From assembly GCA_035391225.1 (NCBI GenBank), contig DAOPKN010000075.1:1-9385 (forward strand): 9,385 nt of DNA. Reading direction: 5' to 3'. A program made the translations under genes and the position numbers. Under the pieces are notes generated by a model, which was not told where the DNA came from, did no database searches, and was given only the letters and a program-made list of their open reading frames with translations. Positions 6,095 to 9,385 of the stretch are shown piece after piece (within the stretch, counting starts at the first letter, position 1; every line of letters begins with the position of its first letter). This stretch comes from DAOPKN01 sp035391225 (lineage in GTDB: Bacteria; Thermotogota; Thermotogae; MWEM01).

Positions 6095-7029
6095 AGCTGC
6101 AAAATTACCAGCAAGCGAGCCTGAAGATCCGGGAAAAGTTCCTGGAGCAGAAGCACGAAAATCCCGCGGCCTTTTCCGCACGGTTGAACCTGTCCTGGAG
6201 CATCTGGATGTTTGGGAGCGAACCCGTTCGCGATTCCCTCCAAAGGTTGCAATCGGCGGGACTGCGATACGTGGAGCTCAAGGGAAACTTACCGGAGGGT
6301 TTCGATGCGCTGCAAGAGGCACTCCGAGAAACCACCCTGCAGGTATCCGGCATTTGCGGGCTTTTTTCGCCGGAACGTGACCTCTCCAGCCTCGACCCGG
6401 AAAAGCGAAACGCCGCGGTGCACTACATTCGCCAGCAACTGGCGCATGGAAAGAAGCTGGGGGCCCGCTACCTCATCGTGGTGCCCGGAGCGGTGGGGCG
6501 CACCATGCCCGCCGATGACCAAGAGCTGGAGCGTAGCGCCTCCACACTCAAACCCTGTGCCGGGGATTTCGCGCAAGCCTCCATCGCGGCGGCCATCGAA
6601 CCCATTCGTTCCGCGGAGGTGAGCCTGGTGCACACGGTGGGCAAGGCATTGGAGTACATCCGCCACGTGGGAGAAAAAGCCATCGACGGCATCAACGGCG
6701 ACATTTACCATATGCTCAACGGCGAGAGGCACATCGGGGAAGCCATCCTCAAATGCGGGCAACACCTGGTGAACCTGCACATCGCCGATAGCAACCGGGA
6801 TGCACCGGGGAAAGGGATGATCGACATCGACACGGTGATCATGGCCGCCTACCTGGTGGGGATGAACCGGCAAGACCGTTTCGTGACCTTCGAGCCCCTC
6901 GGGCCCGTTCCAGACCCGTACGTTCTTTCCACGCAGCCGTGCAACGTGGAAGTGATGGATCGCTTGGTGCATGACTCCGTCACCTATTTCCGCGAACGCG
7001 AAGAAATCGTTCGCCACCTGGAAAACTAA
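6091..7029 (+). CDS. Ketose 3-epimerase-like TIM-barrel protein
   Basis: A xylose-isomerase-like TIM barrel (AP_endonuc_2, PF01261) that most resembles D-tagatose/D-psicose 3-epimerases, which invert C3 of free ketoses using a divalent metal. ATG 6091 overlaps the permease stop by 4 nt, with AAGGGAG upstream. In 312 residues the expected metal ligands can be placed at Glu170 (AAIEP), Asp204 (GDIYHM), His230 (NLHIADSNRDAPGKG) and Glu268 (TFEPLGP). The substrate residues would be His207 and Arg236. Spacings (34, 26, 38; His at +3, Arg at +6) are close to those I recall for the Pseudomonas cichorii enzyme. Residues 1-30 are an extra helical, charged N-terminus. There is no signal peptide, so it is cytosolic. 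Location in the operon suggests it acts on the imported sugar. A related activity such as inosose isomerase is possible. Confidence 0.85.
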   Translation: MKLQNYQQASLKIREKFLEQKHENPAAFSARLNLSWSIWMFGSEPVRDSLQRLQSAGLRYVELKGNLPEGFDALQEALRETTLQVSGICGLFSPERDLSSLDPEKRNAAVHYIRQQLAHGKKLGARYLIVVPGAVGRTMPADDQELERSASTLKPCAGDFAQASIAAAIEPIRSAEVSLVHTVGKALEYIRHVGEKAIDGINGDIYHMLNGERHIGEAILKCGQHLVNLHIADSNRDAPGKGMIDIDTVIMAAYLVGMNRQDRFVTFEPLGPVPDPYVLSTQPCNVEVMDRLVHDSVTYFREREEIVRHLEN

Positions 7030-7045
7030 AAAAGGGGGAAGAGCA

Positions 7046-7915
7046 ATGAAAATCGGATTCCACACCGACGCGTTCAACTCCGCGGTGTTCAGTTTCGAGA
7101 AAGCGGTGCAGTGGGCGCAACAGCACGACGTGCATTACATCGAACCCGGCGTGATCGAAGGGGTTTCCTGGATCCACGGGTTGGGGTATTTTCCGCACGT
7201 TTCGCTGTCCGAAGACCCCATGCGCATGCGAAAAATGCTGGAACGCCACGGCGTGCAATTTTCCCAGATCGATTCGGCTTTCCCGCTATCCGGGAACGAC
7301 GGGTTGTTCCACGGTGTTCCGTACGTGCTCAAGTCCATTCCTTGGGCCAAGATCGCGGGAAGCCCGAACATCGCCACCACCGATGGCCTAAAGAAGCCAG
7401 CGGGGTTCAGCGACGAGGAAGCCCTGGAACTCATGAAACGTGCCTACTCCGTGATCGTGGAAACCGCCGAGCTCTACGAGATCAACATCAACATCGAGGT
7501 GCACGGCTACTTCACCACCAACCCCGAGCTGCTGGAAAAGATGCTGAACTTCGTGGACAGCGACCGCCTGGGGCTCAACCTCGACACCGGAAACAGCTTC
7601 ATCGCGGGACAGGACCCGGTGGAATTCTGCCAGCGCTTCTTGAAGAAGATCAAGCACGTGCACGTGAAAGACGTGTCCGAGAGCCTGGCAAACGCCATGC
7701 GCGGGAAAGACACCGGCATTGGCATCAGCCACGCCGCCATCGGTGAGGGAGTCAACGCGCAAAACATCCGGAAGATCTTGGAAATCCTCCGGGATTCGGG
7801 GTACACCGGCACGCTCAGCATGGAATGCGAAGGCGCCGGGGGTCCGTTGATCGAGAAATCGCTGCACTGGTTACGCCAGACCCTCGGCGAATTGGGTATT
7901 CCCGAGGAAAAGTAA
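7046..7915 (+). CDS. Sugar isomerase/epimerase, second TIM-barrel protein
   Basis: A second xylose-isomerase-like TIM barrel (PF01261), of the group that holds IolE/IolI-type inositol enzymes and many uncharacterised epimerases. ATG 7046 is chosen because a GGGGGAAGAG site (7034-7043) precedes it by three bases and the upstream in-frame region lies inside the previous gene. The 289 residues begin directly with beta strand 1 (MKIGFHTDAF). Likely metal ligands are Glu151 (NIEVHG), Asp180 (LNLDTGNS), His206 (HVHVKD) and Glu260 (LSMECEG). IGEGVN (232-237) is a typical loop before the last strands. It follows the epimerase-like gene by 16 nt and is the last gene of the operon. It shares fold but little sequence with its neighbour, so the two probably catalyse different steps. 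The reaction (isomerase, epimerase or dehydratase) cannot be assigned. Confidence 0.83.
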   Translation: MKIGFHTDAFNSAVFSFEKAVQWAQQHDVHYIEPGVIEGVSWIHGLGYFPHVSLSEDPMRMRKMLERHGVQFSQIDSAFPLSGNDGLFHGVPYVLKSIPWAKIAGSPNIATTDGLKKPAGFSDEEALELMKRAYSVIVETAELYEININIEVHGYFTTNPELLEKMLNFVDSDRLGLNLDTGNSFIAGQDPVEFCQRFLKKIKHVHVKDVSESLANAMRGKDTGIGISHAAIGEGVNAQNIRKILEILRDSGYTGTLSMECEGAGGPLIEKSLHWLRQTLGELGIPEEK

Positions 7916-7930
7916 CCGGACTGGTTCCGA

Positions 7931-9127
7931 TCAATAATCCGGGCTGTAACGTTGCGGGTTGCTCAATCCCAGGATGCGCGCGTAGTCTTTCAGCCAGGCG
8001 GAGTCGAACGAATCGCTGTACAGGATCACCTTGGGAGAAACCCCAAAGATCGAAGCCCATTCCAAGATGTTCCCCCACTCCTCCGAGGTCGTGTTTTCTT
8101 CCAAGTCCTCCAGGAAACCGCTGGTCCATTCCCCACCGGTATCTCCGGGGTTGGGATCACCAGGTCCGTCGATGTCCCCGTAGGAGCTTTTCTCGGAATC
8201 CGTTGCGGTCACCACGATGGCCACGTTGGACAGCGCGGAAAGGTCATCCACGAAGCTTCCGCTCTTGCACGCGTCGATGATCACCTTGAACGTGACCGAG
8301 GGGAACCCTGACAGCATGTTGGAAAACTCCGTGGATGTCATGGTGGAGTTTCCCATCACCAGCACGTCGGTGTTTCCATGCGTGACGATGTAGATGGAAA
8401 TGTCATTCACCCCGGCATCGGCCTGTGCCTGGATGGCGTTTTGTAGGTCGGTTTCGGTGTTGTTCGGCGGTGACAGCTCGTCCGTCTCGGTCATGGCGGG
8501 GAAGTTCTCGTAGAAATCCCCCATGTTCTGTGCATCGGTGGAAATGCCTGCATCCGGGTAGCGTCCCGGGTCATTTCCGTTGACCACGATGGAACCTTCC
8601 ACTTCTGGGCCATTTCGCCAACTTCCGCCACGAGCCCCATGTTCTGTGCGACCCTCCACCCCCAGCGTGTGGTTCTGGAAATTCTGCCACACGTTCTTGG
8701 CGTAACCATCCGCGTAGATGTCCCCGGTGAGCGGGGAATTCCCGTTAATCGTTGGAGTCCAGAGGGCCACCTGGTCCACCAGGATTTCGCCAGGGTTCTT
8801 GGAAACAACGATGTAGCGCACCAGGTGGGCGAAACGTGCCAAGGGGTCGAAATCCACCATGAAGAAGAAACCGTTTCCCGGAACATCCTGTTCCGCTTGT
8901 GGGTTTTCGGGATCATCGGGGGTGAACTTGTCACCCTGGAGCACTTCCTGCAAGAAAAAGATGATACGGTTGGTGTCGGTCGCATTGCTCGTTTCCGCCA
9001 ACCCCAGGTACTGTTTCACGATTTCCACAGCCTGGTTCACCGTGAGCGGCACGTTTCCAGGCCCAACGCACGAGAAGAGAAAGAAGAACAGCAATCCGCA
9101 AAGAACCACAATCAGTAAGGCTTTCAT
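7931..9127 (-). CDS. Legumain-like (C13) cysteine protease lipoprotein
   Basis: Predicted secreted lipoprotein with a clan CD protease domain. ATG at 9127-9125 follows a strong GAGGTGAT site. Residues 1-20 are a lipoprotein signal ending LFSC (Cys20). Residues about 28-125 form an N-terminal domain; LVRYIVVSKNPGEILVDQ (102-119) recalls PepSY/propeptide strands, a weak hint. The C-terminal part (about 180-375) matches the caspase-hemoglobinase fold: YIVTHGNTDVLVMG (246-259) with catalytic His250, VIIDACKSGSF (282-292) with catalytic Cys287, then TATDSEKSSYGD (307-318) and GGEWTSGFLEDLEE (331-344). These align in order with the DHGSTG, EACESGSM, TAANPRESSY and GDWYSVNWMED blocks of legumain. 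That predicts cleavage after Asn or Asp, but specificity is inferred. It is divergent from, and 15 bp tail-to-tail with, the sugar operon, and has its own promoter, so no functional link to sugar uptake is implied. Confidence 0.85.
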   Translation of the reverse strand: MKALLIVVLCGLLFFFLFSCVGPGNVPLTVNQAVEIVKQYLGLAETSNATDTNRIIFFLQEVLQGDKFTPDDPENPQAEQDVPGNGFFFMVDFDPLARFAHLVRYIVVSKNPGEILVDQVALWTPTINGNSPLTGDIYADGYAKNVWQNFQNHTLGVEGRTEHGARGGSWRNGPEVEGSIVVNGNDPGRYPDAGISTDAQNMGDFYENFPAMTETDELSPPNNTETDLQNAIQAQADAGVNDISIYIVTHGNTDVLVMGNSTMTSTEFSNMLSGFPSVTFKVIIDACKSGSFVDDLSALSNVAIVVTATDSEKSSYGDIDGPGDPNPGDTGGEWTSGFLEDLEENTTSEEWGNILEWASIFGVSPKVILYSDSFDSAWLKDYARILGLSNPQRYSPDY

Positions 9128-9195
9128 CGAATCACCTCTACCAAGTAGGTTGATCCAGGAATCTTTGCTCGAAAATTTTCTATTATAACGTTGTT

Positions 9196-9224
9196 ATTAT
9201 ATAGTTAAAATTACTTAAAGTCAA
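9196..9224 (-). promoter_or_regulatory. Near-consensus sigma-70 promoter of the protease gene
   Basis: On the minus strand TTGACT (9224-9219) and TATAAT (9201-9196) are separated by exactly 17 bp. The start would be near 9189, with a leader of about 62 nt. A second TATAAT lies just downstream at 9187-9182 (minus), with no good -35, and could be an alternative start. Unlike the other promoters here, this one has a -35 box and no TGn extension. Confidence 0.75.
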
Positions 9225-9353
9225 CCAGTTGCACTGCTTGCGGTGGGTGAGATTCGCCCGCTTTTCGCCATTACTTACCCCTTGCTATTCCATTCGCATG
9301 CATTCTCCCCATTACTTCGAAATCCGCCCAAGGGGAAAAAGCTCCCCATGTAG

Positions 9354-9375
9354 GGGCAGGCCCCCGTGCCTGCCC
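9354..9375. repeat. GC-rich palindromic intergenic repeat at the right edge
   Basis: GGGCAGGC (9354-9361) and GCCTGCCC (9368-9375) are a perfect 8-bp inverted repeat with a 6-nt loop, set in a GTAGGGGC context (9350-9357). GTAG recurs just after it (9380-9383), hinting that another unit may begin beyond the window. It resembles dispersed REP-like intergenic palindromes. A smaller hairpin GGGGA/TCCCC (9332-9336 with 9343-9347) lies just before. The rest of 9225-9330 shows nothing I can assign. Confidence 0.5.
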
Positions 9376-9385
9376 GCCTGTAGCT

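Noticed and set aside
4862..6181. Minus-strand open frame of 439 codons opposite the permease
   Set aside because: The product is dominated by His, Gln, Arg and Asp repeats typical of antisense shadows of membrane-protein genes; no motif is present.
9241..9268. Hairpin followed by TTTT upstream of the protease promoter
   Set aside because: The stem depends on two wobble pairs, and no + strand gene ends before it.
1..9385. CRISPR array, tRNA, rRNA, insertion sequence or phage genes
   Set aside because: No regularly spaced repeats, cloverleaf, rRNA-like stretch, transposase or integrase motif, or phage structural gene was seen on either strand.

Overview
The window carries one complete solute-import and sugar-modification operon, flanked by a c-di-GMP signalling gene on the left and a convergent lipoprotein-protease gene on the right. 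The host looks like a diderm (Gram-negative-type) bacterium of moderate GC. The solute-binding protein has a cleavable Sec signal without a lipobox, the protease has a lipobox, and Shine-Dalgarno sites are strong (AAGGAGG, GAGGTGAT). Anaerobic sugar fermenters such as Spirochaetota, Thermotogota or Atribacterota often have this kind of gene set, but nothing here fixes the taxon.

Layout. Positions 1-465 hold no confident gene but contain several perfect inverted repeats and two extended -10 promoter candidates, one on each strand. A possible 32-codon small ORF (466-564) and two further GC-rich hairpins follow. A TGGTATAAT promoter (750-758) then drives a soluble diguanylate cyclase with an NTF2/SnoaL-like N-terminal domain (819-1835). 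That gene ends in a hairpin that can terminate transcription in both directions. On the minus strand a candidate small RNA of about 140 nt (about 1975 to 1834) runs into the same hairpin.

A structured intergenic region of about 600 bp carries a second TGGTATAAT promoter (2306-2314), a palindrome at its expected start site and a leader of about 130 nt. It leads into the operon: periplasmic sugar-binding protein (2459-3463), a hairpin and T-run likely to attenuate transcription, a two-domain RbsA-type ATPase (3552-5069), an RbsC-type permease (5066-6094), and two xylose-isomerase-like TIM-barrel proteins (6091-7029 and 7046-7915). The last four genes overlap by 4 nt or lie 16 nt apart, so they are probably translated together. 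The import genes would bring in a monosaccharide or polyol. The first TIM-barrel protein has the full metal and substrate residue set of D-tagatose/D-psicose 3-epimerases, and the second has the set of inosose-dehydratase-like or isomerase enzymes. Together they suggest epimerisation of an unphosphorylated ketose or of an inositol derivative. The substrate itself cannot be read from sequence.

On the opposite strand, ending only 15 bp from the operon, is a 398-residue lipoprotein (7931-9127). Its C-terminal half is a legumain-like (C13, clan CD) cysteine protease domain with His250 and Cys287. It has its own near-consensus sigma-70 promoter. The right edge holds a GC-rich palindromic repeat.

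No complete new system of the defence or mobile-element kind is visible. The most unusual items are the bacterial legumain-like lipoprotein, the candidate minus-strand small RNA, and a shared TGGTATAAT promoter type that lacks -35 boxes.
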